Assembly (NCBI GenBank): GCA_004210805.1
Contig: SDXZ01000002.1
Coordinates: 1 to 45,902 of the forward strand
Reading direction: 5' to 3'
Source of the DNA: Acidovorax sp.
GTDB lineage: Bacteria > Pseudomonadota > Gammaproteobacteria > Burkholderiales > Burkholderiaceae_C
DNA length: 45,902 nt
The notes below the pieces were generated by a model that saw only the letters and a program-made list of their open reading frames with translations, had not been told where the DNA came from and did no database searches. The translations under genes were made by a program, and so were the position numbers. Shown here piece after piece: positions 8,293 through 16,365 of this stretch (positions are counted from its first letter, which is position 1; each line of letters begins with the position of its first letter).

Positions 8293-9159
8293 ATGTCCCC
8301 CACTTCGCGCTACGCCACCTGCGCCGGCTATGAAATCCACTACCTGGAGTGGGGCGCGCCGGATGCGCCCGTGGTGATTGCGTGGCACGGCCTGGCGCGT
8401 ACCGCGCGCGACATGGACGAGCTGGCAGCGCACCTCGCGCCACGCTACCGCGTGATCTGCCCCGACACCATCGGCCGGGGCCTGAGCCAGTGGGCGCGGG
8501 CGCCCGAGGCCGAGTACTGCTTGTCGTTCTACGCGCGCATTGCGGCCGACTTGTTCGACCAGCTGGCTATCGAATCCGCGCACTGGGTGGGCACGTCGAT
8601 GGGTGGCGCGGTGGGCACGGTGTGCGCCTCGGGGCTGTTCGAGCCGCAGCTTAAAGGGCGCATCCGCAGCCTGCTGCTCAACGACAACGCCCCGCGCCTG
8701 GCCGATGCGGCGCTCGAGCGCATCAAGGCGTATGCGGGGCACCCGCCTTCGTTCGGCTCGGTGCGGGAGCTGGAAGCGTTCTTCCGGCAGGTGTACCAGC
8801 CCTACGGCTGGCTCAGCGACAGCCAATGGCGCCGGCTGACCGAATCCTCCACCCGCCGCCTGCCCGACGGCCGCGTGACGCCGCATTACGACCCGGCCAT
8901 GGTGCAGCAGTTCACGCACCACACCAACGACTACCTGATCTGGGACCACTACGACGCGCTCGACATCCCGGTGTTGTGCCTGCGTGGCGTGGACTCCGAC
9001 CTGGTGCTGCGCGAGGTCACCGCCGAGATGCTGACCCGCGGCCCCGGTGCGCGCGGCCAGGCGCAGGTGGTGGAGGTGCCCGGCTGCGGCCACGCGCCTG
9101 CGCTCAACGTGCCGGAGCACTACGCGCTGGTGGATGGGTTGCTGGCGCGCGCCGCCTGA
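8293..9159 (+). CDS. Alpha/beta hydrolase
   Basis: 288-aa cytoplasmic-type hydrolase with no signal peptide. The oxyanion HG segment is VIAWHGLARTARDMDELA, the nucleophile elbow is GTSMGGA, and the C-terminal catalytic His is in VPGCGHAPAL. A short gap after the binding protein and the shared strand suggest one transcriptional unit. In this context an attractive role is intracellular cleavage of imported hydroxybutyrate dimers or thioester-like intermediates, but the family is too broad to prove this. Confidence 0.8.
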   Translation: MSPTSRYATCAGYEIHYLEWGAPDAPVVIAWHGLARTARDMDELAAHLAPRYRVICPDTIGRGLSQWARAPEAEYCLSFYARIAADLFDQLAIESAHWVGTSMGGAVGTVCASGLFEPQLKGRIRSLLLNDNAPRLADAALERIKAYAGHPPSFGSVRELEAFFRQVYQPYGWLSDSQWRRLTESSTRRLPDGRVTPHYDPAMVQQFTHHTNDYLIWDHYDALDIPVLCLRGVDSDLVLREVTAEMLTRGPGARGQAQVVEVPGCGHAPALNVPEHYALVDGLLARAA

Positions 9160-9242
9160 TGAAGACGGCGGTCGGGTAACTGGGGTGTGAGCTGGAGAAG
9201 GCGCGCAGTACATTGGCGCAACGCCCATTTTCCCCCGCCGCC

Positions 9243-9710
9243 ATGAAACGCCTCTTGCTCATCGCCTCGCACCTGTTCGCCCTGGCCGTGGGTTTTGCCG
9301 CGGGTGTGTACGTGCTACCGATCCTGATCGCACCCGATGCGCCGACGCAGCAGCAGGCCGAAGCAAGCCTGCCCACCGCGCAGTGGACCGCCACCTTCCG
9401 CCGCGACCTCAAGGACAGTGATGCCCTGCACTGGGGCGAGGGCGTGGTGGCCATTGGCGCGAAGAGCATCACCCTGGCCGGCAAACTCGCGCCGGGGCCG
9501 GACTACAAGCTGTACCTGTCGCCCGAGTTTGTTGAAACCGAGGCCGACTTCGTGCGCCTGAAGCCCCAGATGCTGCGTGTGGGCGATGTGAAGACCTTCG
9601 ACAACTTCATCGTGCCCTTGCCGGAGGGGGTGGACCCGGCAAAGTTCACCACCGTGATCGTGTGGTGCGAGACCTTCAGCCAGTTCATCACCGCCGGCAA
9701 ATACCGGTAG
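9243..9710 (+). CDS. DM13-domain protein
   Basis: 155-aa product with a single N-terminal membrane or signal segment (MKRLLLIASHLFALAVGFAA), followed by a DM13-type beta domain. The landmarks are HWGEGVVAIGAKSITLAGKLAPG, PDYKLYLSP, VGDVKTFDNFIVPLP and VIVWCETFSQFI, including the single conserved Cys of this family. DM13 domains are proposed electron-transfer modules. The start at 9243 begins exactly at the signal segment. It stands alone between the PHB cluster and the convergent glutaredoxin. Confidence 0.8.
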   Translation: MKRLLLIASHLFALAVGFAAGVYVLPILIAPDAPTQQQAEASLPTAQWTATFRRDLKDSDALHWGEGVVAIGAKSITLAGKLAPGPDYKLYLSPEFVETEADFVRLKPQMLRVGDVKTFDNFIVPLPEGVDPAKFTTVIVWCETFSQFITAGKYR

Positions 9711-9742
9711 GCGGGTGAGGGCCGGGCTGACGAACTGCCAGA

Positions 9743-9985
9743 TTACGGCGCCATTTGGGCCAACGCGGCCTGCAGCCCTGCCAGGCCGCCCACCCGCTGG
9801 TCATTGATGAAAATCTGCGGCATCTGCCGCACCGAGGGGCCGCACTTGGCATAGAACGCCAGGCGCTCGGCCTCGTCATCGATCTTGATTTCCTCGTAGG
9901 GCAACGAACGGGATTTGAGGAGCATCTTTGCCGACTCGCATTGTGGGCAGGCGGACTTGGAATAGACGGTAATTTGAAAGGTCAT
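9743..9985 (-). CDS. Glutaredoxin family protein
   Basis: 80-aa thioredoxin-fold protein: MTFQITVYSK, then the active site ACPQC, a cis-Pro segment RQMPQIFINDQ and GGLAGLQAAL. The active site is CPQC rather than the common CPYC. A second Cys (Cys48) sits before the cis-Pro. The start at 9985 is the first Met of the fold. It is divergent from the lipocalin/photolyase operon, with an inverted repeat in the shared gap. Likely role: disulfide or glutathione-dependent redox control. Confidence 0.85.
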   Translation of the reverse strand: MTFQITVYSKSACPQCESAKMLLKSRSLPYEEIKIDDEAERLAFYAKCGPSVRQMPQIFINDQRVGGLAGLQAALAQMAP

Positions 9986-10000
9986 GGCCCTGAGTTTACG

Positions 10001-10028
10001 GGCCACTGCACGGTGGATTGCAGTGGGC
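10001..10028. promoter_or_regulatory. Inverted repeat between glutaredoxin and lipocalin genes
   Basis: CCACTGCA (10003-10010) and TGCAGTGG (10019-10026) are perfectly complementary with an 8-nt spacer. They lie between the divergent starts at 9985 and 10110. This could be a regulator site for either gene or a 5'-UTR hairpin. No known regulator is matched. Confidence 0.35.
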
Positions 10029-10109
10029 TGCCGTGGCGAAAGGCCTGCACTGCGGCGGGAAAGCCGGGTGATATACCATTCGGTTTGTTTTGTGACTGAT
10101 TGGTAATTT

Positions 10110-10676
10110 ATGCCTGCAATGTCCCTGCTTCTTCGCCGATTCGCGCTGCTTGCGGCCGCGGCCCTGATGTTCGCGCTCGTGGGCTGCATGTCCACGACCC
10201 CGCCGCCCGGCATCACCGCCGTGACCCCGTTTGACCTTGCCCGCTACGAGGGCCGCTGGTTTGAGGTGGCGCGGCTTGATCATTCGTTCGAACGCGGCCT
10301 CACGGACGTGAGTGCCACCTACCAGCGCCAGCCGGACGGCAGCGTGCGCGTGGTCAACCGGGGCTTTGATGCGGCCAAGAACGATTGGCGCGAGGCAGTC
10401 GGCAAAGCGCTGTTCACGGGCGATGCGCAAACCGCCTCGCTCAAGGTGTCGTTCTTTGGCCCGTTCTACGGTGGCTACCACGTGGCTGCGCTCGACGCGG
10501 ACTACCGCTGGGCCATCGTGGTGGGGCCCGACCGCAGCTACTGCTGGATCCTGTCGCGCACCAAACAACTGCCGCCCGGATTGCGCGAGGCCCTTGTCGC
10601 CCGTGCCCAGGCACTGGGCATCGACACCCAGGCGCTGATCTGGGTCACCCACCAACGCACCGATCCGCAGCCATGA
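10110..10676 (+). CDS. blc: Lipocalin (Blc-like outer-membrane lipoprotein)
   Basis: Bacterial lipocalin of 188 aa. The lipoprotein signal ends ALVGC. The lipocalin core follows, with the hallmark RYEGRWFEVARLDHSFERG, then VSATYQRQPDGSVRVVNRG and a C-terminal strand WAIVVGPDRSYCWILSR. The start may be 10110 or 10119 (MSLLLRR); neither has a clear ribosome site. It is the first gene of an operon leading into cryptochrome genes. In several proteobacteria light- or singlet-oxygen-induced clusters combine a lipocalin with photolyase-family genes, so a membrane-lipid repair role is plausible. Its stop overlaps the next start as ATGA. Confidence 0.88.
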   Translation: MPAMSLLLRRFALLAAAALMFALVGCMSTTPPPGITAVTPFDLARYEGRWFEVARLDHSFERGLTDVSATYQRQPDGSVRVVNRGFDAAKNDWREAVGKALFTGDAQTASLKVSFFGPFYGGYHVAALDADYRWAIVVGPDRSYCWILSRTKQLPPGLREALVARAQALGIDTQALIWVTHQRTDPQP

Positions 10677-11683
10677 ACACCATCGTGCCCCACACCATCG
10701 CTGTTGTCGGAGCAGGCATGGCGGGCCTGTCGTGCGCGCACGCGCTGGCGCAGGCGGGCCACGCGGTGCACGTGTTCGACAAGAGCCGGGGCCCGTCGGG
10801 CCGCATGAGCACGCGCCGCGCTGAGGACGCGCACGGCCCCTGGCAGTGCGACCACGGCGCGCAGTACTTCACCGCCCGCGACCCGGCCTTCCGCGCCGAG
10901 GTCGCCCGCTGGCAGCAGGCCAGTGTGGCCGCTTTGTGGGACGCGCGCCTGGCCAGCTTTGACGGCAGCACATGGACCACGCCAACCACGCCCGTGGAGC
11001 GTTTTGTGGGCACCCCGCGCATGACATCGCCTGCCGCGTGGCAGGTGCAAAACCTGGGGGCGGGTGCGCAGGCGCAATGGCAAACCACCGTGCGGCGGCT
11101 GGACAGCACCGAGGCCGGCTGGGCAATCACCTCCGCAGAGCATGGTCTGCACAGCCAGCGCTACGGCGCTGTGCTGCTGGCCGTGCCTGCGCCACAGGCT
11201 GTGCCCCTGCTGGCGCCCGTGGCCCCCGCGGGCGCGGCCCTGGCCGCCAGCGCGCGCATGCGGGGCAGCTGGGCCGTGATGCTGCGCTACGCCGCGCCGG
11301 TGCACATGGCTTGGGACGGCGCCTTTATCAACACCGGCCCGCTACGCTGGGTGGCGCGCGACAGCAGCAAACCCGGCCGCACCGGGGCAGAAACCTGGCT
11401 GCTGCACGCCAGCCCTGAGTGGAGCGACGCGCACATTGAAGACAGTGCAGAGTCCGTCACCGCAGTGCTCGTTGCCGCCTTTGCCGCATTGGGTGGCCCT
11501 GCGCCGCTGGCGTCCACAGCCCACCGCTGGCGCTATGCCGACACCGAACCCGCGCTCACGTTGGGCAGCTGGTGGGACGCCCCGCTGCGCCTGGGGCTCT
11601 GTGGCGACTGGCTCCACGGCGGCAAGGTCGAAGGCGCGTGGCTCAGCGGCCGGGCGCTGGCCGCGCAGGTAGTGCCGGGCTGA
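10673..11683 (+). CDS. NAD(P)/FAD-dependent oxidoreductase (renalase/amine-oxidase-like)
   Basis: 336-aa flavoprotein. The Rossmann motif is VVGAGMAGLSCAHALAQAG (GxGxxG near residues 12-17), followed by VFDKSRGPSGRMSTRR, typical of the renalase-like family. WQCDHGAQYFTARDP follows. The C-terminal segment LGLCGDWLHGGKVEGAWLSG contains the FAD-binding GD motif. It is translationally coupled to the lipocalin by ATGA. This family is commonly found beside cryptochromes and DUF2256 genes. Its substrate is unknown. Confidence 0.85.
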   Translation: MNTIVPHTIAVVGAGMAGLSCAHALAQAGHAVHVFDKSRGPSGRMSTRRAEDAHGPWQCDHGAQYFTARDPAFRAEVARWQQASVAALWDARLASFDGSTWTTPTTPVERFVGTPRMTSPAAWQVQNLGAGAQAQWQTTVRRLDSTEAGWAITSAEHGLHSQRYGAVLLAVPAPQAVPLLAPVAPAGAALAASARMRGSWAVMLRYAAPVHMAWDGAFINTGPLRWVARDSSKPGRTGAETWLLHASPEWSDAHIEDSAESVTAVLVAAFAALGGPAPLASTAHRWRYADTEPALTLGSWWDAPLRLGLCGDWLHGGKVEGAWLSGRALAAQVVPG

Positions 11684-11710
11684 ATCGTTCACCTCTTGCA
11701 TTGAGCCGCC

Positions 11711-11884
11711 ATGCGCATGCGCAGAAAACACGACCTGCCGCAGAAGACCTGCCAACACTGCGGCCTGCCCTTCACCTGGCGAAAGAAGTGGGAGAAGGTG
11801 TGGGACGAGGTCAAGTACTGCTCGGACCGCTGCCGCAACGAGCGCAAGGCTCCTGGTGGTGCGCCCACGGAAGTCGCTGCATGA
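11711..11884 (+). CDS. DUF2256 small zinc-ribbon-like protein
   Basis: 57-residue protein: [16 protein letters not shown], then [11 protein letters not shown] and a short polar tail. The paired CxxC and CxxxC motifs suggest one metal site. DUF2256 proteins are found near or fused to photolyases and cryptochromes. The gene ends in an ATGA overlap with the cryptochrome start at 11881, confirming the reading frame. It is short enough to be missed by automatic callers. Confidence 0.88.
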   Translation: MRMRRKHDLPQKTCQHCGLPFTWRKKWEKVWDEVKYCSDRCRNERKAPGGAPTEVAA

Positions 11885-13212
11885 GCACAGTGATCTTCTG
11901 GTTTCGCAGCGACCTGCGCCTGCACGACCAGCCTGCGCTGGCGGCGGCCCTCGCCAGCGGCGCCACGCACCTGCTGCCCGTGGTGTGCTTGGCCCCCGCG
12001 GATGAGGCCACACCCTGGGGCTTTGACCGCGTGGGCCCCCACCGCCAAGCCTTTGTGGCCGCTGCGCTGCGCGACCTGGGCGCGCGCATGGCAGCGCTGG
12101 GCAACCCGCTGCAGGTGTGCCGCGCGGTGCCTGCGGTCGCCTTGCCCGCATTGGCACGTGCCGTGGGTGCCAGCACCGTGGTGTGCGAGGAGATCGCCGC
12201 CCCGTATGAACAGGCTGAAGTCGCTGCCCTGCGCGCCGCCGGGCTTGCGGTGCACACCGTGTGGCACAGCAGCCTGCTGAATCCGGCCGACCTGCCTTGG
12301 CCCGCAGCAGAACTGCCCGGTGTCTTCAGCCCGTTTCGCCACGCCGTGGAGCGCGCTGGCATCGTGCCCCCGCAGCCGTTGCCAGTGCCGGCATCGCTGC
12401 TGCCGCCACCGGGTGTGGCGCCCGACGTGCTGGAGGCTGCGGGCGCATTGCCAAGCCCAGGGCATGGCGCGGATGTGGATGGCGGTGCGACCACTACCTC
12501 GGCCGGGCGCGACCCCCGCTCGTCCTTCCCCTACGGCACGCCCGCGTGTGACGGCGGCGAAACCGCCGCGCTGGCCCATCTCGCGCAATACCTTGCCCGC
12601 AAGCTGCCCCACAGCTACAAGGCGACGCGCAACGGCCTTACCGGGCTGGACTATTCCAGCAAGCTCTCGCCCTGGCTGGCCACTGGCGCACTGTCGGCCC
12701 GGCAGGTGTTTGCCGAGCTCAAAACCTTTGAGCACGAGCATGGCGCCAACGACGGCACTTATTGGCTTTGGTTCGAGCTGCTGTGGCGCGACTACTTCCG
12801 CTTGCTGCATCTGCAACACGGCCGCGCGCTGTACCGTGCCCGCGGCCTGTCGGCCGTGCCGCTGGCGCCGCACAACGCGCGGGGCTTTGAGCGCTGGTGC
12901 CAGGGCCGCACGGGTGAGCCGCTGGTCGATGCCGCGATGCGCGAGCTGGCTGCTACCGGCACCCTGAGCAACCGCCTGCGCCAGGTGGCGGCCAGCTACC
13001 TCATCCACGACCTGCGTGGCGACTGGCGCGCGGGCGCCGCATGGTTTGAAGCCCAACTGGTGGACTACGACGTCTACAGCAACCAGGGCAACTGGCTCTA
13101 CATCGCCGGGCGTGGCACCGACCCGCAAGGTGGCCGCCGCTTCAATCCAGTCAAGCAGGCGCACGACCACGACGCCGACGGCATTTACCGCCGCATGTGG
13201 AGCATGTCGTGA
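11881..13212 (+). CDS. DASH-family cryptochrome / photolyase
   Basis: 443-aa flavoprotein. The N-terminal antenna domain opens with [17 protein letters not shown]. The C-terminal FAD-binding domain contains [21 protein letters not shown], the FAD/DNA contact segment [10 protein letters not shown] and the DASH-like end [27 protein letters not shown] proteins repair cyclobutane dimers, mainly in single-stranded DNA, or act as blue-light receptors. An insertion of low-complexity sequence (about residues 180-225, Pro/Ala/Gly rich) precedes the helical domain. Its stop overlaps the next gene as GTGA. Confidence 0.88.
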   Translation: MSTVIFWFRSDLRLHDQPALAAALASGATHLLPVVCLAPADEATPWGFDRVGPHRQAFVAAALRDLGARMAALGNPLQVCRAVPAVALPALARAVGASTVVCEEIAAPYEQAEVAALRAAGLAVHTVWHSSLLNPADLPWPAAELPGVFSPFRHAVERAGIVPPQPLPVPASLLPPPGVAPDVLEAAGALPSPGHGADVDGGATTTSAGRDPRSSFPYGTPACDGGETAALAHLAQYLARKLPHSYKATRNGLTGLDYSSKLSPWLATGALSARQVFAELKTFEHEHGANDGTYWLWFELLWRDYFRLLHLQHGRALYRARGLSAVPLAPHNARGFERWCQGRTGEPLVDAAMRELAATGTLSNRLRQVAASYLIHDLRGDWRAGAAWFEAQLVDYDVYSNQGNWLYIAGRGTDPQGGRRFNPVKQAHDHDADGIYRRMWSMS

Positions 13213-14759
13213 GCGCCCTCCAGCCCCGCGCCCACACGCTGCGGCTGTTGCTGGGCGACCAGCTCAACCCTCAGCACAGCTGGTTTGCCACGCAAGACGA
13301 CGGCGTGGTCTACGTGCTGATGGAGGTGCGGCAAGAGACCGACTACGTGCTGCACCACGCACAAAAGATCCTGGCCATCTTTGCCGCCATGCGCGACCTG
13401 GCCCGGCACCTGCGCGAAGCCGGGCACCGCGTGCGCTACGTGGCCATCGACGACGCGAGCAACCGCCAGTCCATCCCCGGCAACCTGGCCGCGCTGATGG
13501 CGCACTACGGCGCCGCCAAGCTGCAATACCAACACCCCGACGAATGGCGGCTGGATGAACAGCTGCACACCTGGGCTGCCGCGCAGGCCTTTGAGGTGGA
13601 GGCCGTCAGCAGCGAACATTTCTACACCGCCCGCACGGAGCTTGCCGAGGTGTTCAAGGGCCGCAAGCAGTGGCTCATGGAACACTTTTACCGCCGCATG
13701 CGCCAGCGCCACGGCGTACTCATCGACGAAGCGGGCGAGCCCGAAGGCGGCGAGTGGAACTACGACCACGACAACCGCAAGCCCTGGCCTGGCACCCCTG
13801 ACTTGCCTACCGACGCGAGGCCATCACATGACCACAGCGCGCTGTGGGCCACCATCAAGGCCGCTGGCGCTCAAAGCTTTGGCAACCCACAAGCCGGGGA
13901 GCTGCGCTGGCCGCTGAACCGCGCCGAAGCGCTGGCGTGGCTGGACCACTTCATCGCCACCACGCTCCCGCACTTTGGCGCGTACGAAGACGCCATGAGC
14001 ACGCGCAGCACGCGGCTGTTCCATTCATTGCTGTCGTTTGCGCTCAACACCAAGATGCTGCACCCGCGCGAAGTGGTGCAACGCGCGCAAGCGGCCTTCC
14101 ACGCTGGCGCTGCGCCGCTGCCCGCGGTGGAGGGCTTCATCCGGCAAATCCTGGGCTGGCGCGAATACGTGCGCGGCATTTACTGGGCGCACATGCCCGG
14201 TTATGACGAGCGCAATGCGCTGGGCCACACGGCCCCGCTGCCGCAGTGGTTCTGGTCGGGCGACACCCGCATGCGCTGCCTGCAGCACGCCGTGGGCCAG
14301 TCGCTGGAGCATGCGTACGCCCACCACATCCAACGCCTCATGGTGATTGGCAACTTTGCGCTGCTGGCCGGCCTCGACCCCGCGGCCGTGCACCGCTGGT
14401 ACCTGGGCGTGTACATCGACGCGTTTGAATGGGTGGAGGTGCCCAACACCGTGGGCATGAGCCAGTTTGCCGACGGCGGCCTGCTCGCCACCAAACCCTA
14501 TGTGAGCAGCGCTGCGTACATCGACCGCATGAGCGACTACTGCCAAGGCTGCCATTACGACAAGAAGCTCAAGGTGGGCGAGCGCGCCTGCCCCTACAAC
14601 GCCCTGTACTGGGACTTTTTTGCGCGCAACGAAACTACGTTGGGGCAGAACTTTCGTCTTGGCATGGTCTACCGGCAACTGCAAAAGATGCAGGGCCCTC
14701 AGCTAGATGCACTGCGTGAACACGCTGCAGATCTGCGTACGCGGCTGGATACGTTGTAG
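13209..14759 (+). CDS. Iron-sulfur bacterial cryptochrome/(6-4) photolyase (FeS-BCP, PhrB-like)
   Basis: 516-aa member of the FeS-BCP class typified by Agrobacterium PhrB, a (6-4) photolyase. The opening TLRLLLGDQLNPQHSW and EVRQETDYVLHHAQKI are hallmarks. Four Cys at 357, 445, 448 and 461 (RMRCLQ, YCQGCHY, ACPYNALYW) match the [4Fe-4S] ligands of PhrB, as I recall them, with a constant offset of seven. The GTG start at 13209 overlaps the previous stop; an earlier GTG at 13197 is in frame. It is followed by a pentanucleotide array and an SDR gene. Confidence 0.9.
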   Translation: MSALQPRAHTLRLLLGDQLNPQHSWFATQDDGVVYVLMEVRQETDYVLHHAQKILAIFAAMRDLARHLREAGHRVRYVAIDDASNRQSIPGNLAALMAHYGAAKLQYQHPDEWRLDEQLHTWAAAQAFEVEAVSSEHFYTARTELAEVFKGRKQWLMEHFYRRMRQRHGVLIDEAGEPEGGEWNYDHDNRKPWPGTPDLPTDARPSHDHSALWATIKAAGAQSFGNPQAGELRWPLNRAEALAWLDHFIATTLPHFGAYEDAMSTRSTRLFHSLLSFALNTKMLHPREVVQRAQAAFHAGAAPLPAVEGFIRQILGWREYVRGIYWAHMPGYDERNALGHTAPLPQWFWSGDTRMRCLQHAVGQSLEHAYAHHIQRLMVIGNFALLAGLDPAAVHRWYLGVYIDAFEWVEVPNTVGMSQFADGGLLATKPYVSSAAYIDRMSDYCQGCHYDKKLKVGERACPYNALYWDFFARNETTLGQNFRLGMVYRQLQKMQGPQLDALREHAADLRTRLDTL

Positions 14760-14765
14760 CCAGCC

Positions 14766-14845
14766 GCATCGCACCGCATCGCACCGCATCGCACCGCATC
14801 GCACCGCATCGCATCGCATCGCACCGCACCGCACCGCACCGCACC
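14766..14845. repeat. Sixteen-unit GCAYC pentanucleotide array
   Basis: Sixteen consecutive 5-bp units, each GCATC or GCACC. The order starts as four alternating GCATC-GCACC pairs, then three GCATC, then five GCACC. It starts seven bases after the photolyase stop and ends 46 bp before the SDR start. No coding role is seen. The pattern suggests slippage at both the 5-bp and 10-bp level. Unit number could alter spacing or RNA structure ahead of the SDR. Confidence 0.9.
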
Positions 14846-14891
14846 GCGCGTCCCCTCACTCACCACTCACTGCACCTGCCGGAGCATCCCC

Positions 14892-15605
14892 ATGTCGTCG
14901 CCCTCACTGCAATCCCTTCCCCAGGGCTACCGCGCACTCGTCATCGGCGCCACCGGTGCCATCGGCAGCGCCTTGCTCGCCCACCTGCAGGCCGACCCGC
15001 GCTGCGCCCTGGCGGTGGGCCTGGGCCGCCACACCACGCCGGCGGTGGACCTGGACGACGAGGCCAGCATCGCGCACGCCGCGCAGCAGTTCCAAACCCA
15101 GGGGCCATGGCATTGCGTCATTCACGCGGCGGGCATGTTGCACGGCCCGCATGGCATGCCCGAGAAGCGGCTGGGGCAGCTCAACTACGCGCAGATGGAG
15201 GCCACCTTCCGCACCAACACCTTCGGCCCTGCGCTGGTGCTGGCCCACTTCGCGCCGCTGCTGCCAAAGCAAGAGCGGAGCATTCTGGCTGTGCTGTCGG
15301 CCAAGGTCGGCAGCATCGGTGACAACCGCCTCGGCGGCTGGTACAGCTACCGCGCCTCCAAAGCTGCGCTCAACATGCTGATCAAAACGGCGTCGATTGA
15401 AGTGGCCCGCACCCACCCGCTGGCGGTGTTGGCGGCGCTGCACCCGGGTACCGTCGATTCGGCCTTGTCGGCGCCGTTCAATGGGGCAGACATCGGGCGG
15501 GCAGCGGGAGATGCTGCGGCGGATTTGCTGCGGGTGCTGGATGGGCTGGCAGCGGATGCCAGCGGCGGGTTTTATGCCTACGACGGGCAGGCGCTGCCGT
15601 GGTAA
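14892..15605 (+). CDS. Short-chain dehydrogenase/reductase (photolyase-cluster SDR)
   Basis: 237-aa classical SDR. The coenzyme motif is VIGATGAIGSALL, HAAGMLHGPHG corresponds to the NNAG region, and the catalytic set includes Ser in VLSAKVGSIGD and YRASK in WYSYRASKAAL. It ends GGFYAYDGQALPW. It resembles the C-factor-like SDRs often found beside cryptochrome genes. The substrate is unknown. It is probably the last gene of the light-stress operon, and a dispersed element follows within ten bases. Confidence 0.85.
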   Translation: MSSPSLQSLPQGYRALVIGATGAIGSALLAHLQADPRCALAVGLGRHTTPAVDLDDEASIAHAAQQFQTQGPWHCVIHAAGMLHGPHGMPEKRLGQLNYAQMEATFRTNTFGPALVLAHFAPLLPKQERSILAVLSAKVGSIGDNRLGGWYSYRASKAALNMLIKTASIEVARTHPLAVLAALHPGTVDSALSAPFNGADIGRAAGDAAADLLRVLDGLAADASGGFYAYDGQALPW

Positions 15606-15614
15606 AACTCGATA

Positions 15615-15678
15615 TGCTACAAAAATAATAGCTATAAGTTGTTATGGGATAAGCGCTAGGGCCGAATTTTGCTTAAAA
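15615..15678 (+). repeat. Dispersed ~60-bp element, copy B
   Basis: AATAATAGCTATAAG, then GGATAAGCGCTAGGGCC and GAATTTTGCTTAAAA. It lies directly after the SDR stop, in the same orientation as that gene. TAAGC and GCTTA can pair across the second half. The following 185 bp up to 15863 show no gene or motif I recognise. Confidence 0.75.
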
Positions 15679-15863
15679 GTATGCCCAGTGGCACCACGGG
15701 GTGGCCCTCTGGCCATCGAGACTGCTGGCTTGCTGCCGATTGGCAAACCAATGCGGTGCAGAACGGGGCGGCAGTCGCTCCAGCCGCTGAGGTGCGTAAC
15801 GGGTCCACGGGGGAGGGGCAGGCCGTCTTGAAGCGGCCCCCTATCACCGCGGCGATCACGCGA

Positions 15864-16268
15864 TCAGGCCAGGACGAGCGCCGCCAGGAACAGCGCGGCG
15901 CCGATGGCGACGAGGGTCCACGACGCCTTCTCGCGCGCAAACACAAAGTTGCTCGGGTCCGCCAGCATGTACACGATCTCGACCGGCTTGGAGGCCTTGA
16001 AGTCCGCGAGGACTTCTTCAGGGAAGCTGTGCTTCACCACCATCTTTCGGCCGTCGTCGGTGGTGAAGCGGAACTCGGCGGTGTAGGTCGACGAACCGCG
16101 TTTGCTGAACTCTGTGTATTGGGTGATGGGCTCCACCACCGCCCGTTTGCCGCGCTTTTGAATGCTGGTGAGTTCCGAGCGTTCGTTGAAACCCGCGATG
16201 ACGAACACGAGGCCAGCGGCTGCCCCGAGCAGCTTGAAGAGAAGCTTGCCTTGTTGATGACGTTTCAT
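15864..16268 (-). CDS. DUF3592-like small membrane protein
   Basis: 134-aa protein with an N-terminal membrane helix (LLFKLLGAAAGLVFVIAGF), a beta-rich soluble region of about 75 residues (EFSKRGSSTYTAEFRFTTDDGR, HSFPEEVLADFKASKPVEIVY) and a C-terminal helix (LVAIGAALFLAALVLA). This two-helix layout with the PVEIVYMLADPSNF segment is typical of DUF3592. Function unknown. It lies downstream of, and on the same strand as, the sigma-54 activator but about 100 bp away. Confidence 0.7.
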   Translation of the reverse strand: MKRHQQGKLLFKLLGAAAGLVFVIAGFNERSELTSIQKRGKRAVVEPITQYTEFSKRGSSTYTAEFRFTTDDGRKMVVKHSFPEEVLADFKASKPVEIVYMLADPSNFVFAREKASWTLVAIGAALFLAALVLA

Positions 16269-16365
16269 GATTCCCCCTCTTTTTTTGTCCGGGCACTATA
16301 TCCGCGCCGCTGTGCAAGCGGCGTGGCGTTGGCCGGAGATTTTGATGAGGGATAAATCGCGGGCC

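Noticed and set aside
14766..14845. CRISPR-like repeat array
   Set aside because: Units are 5 bp with no spacers and there are no cas genes; it is a simple tandem repeat.
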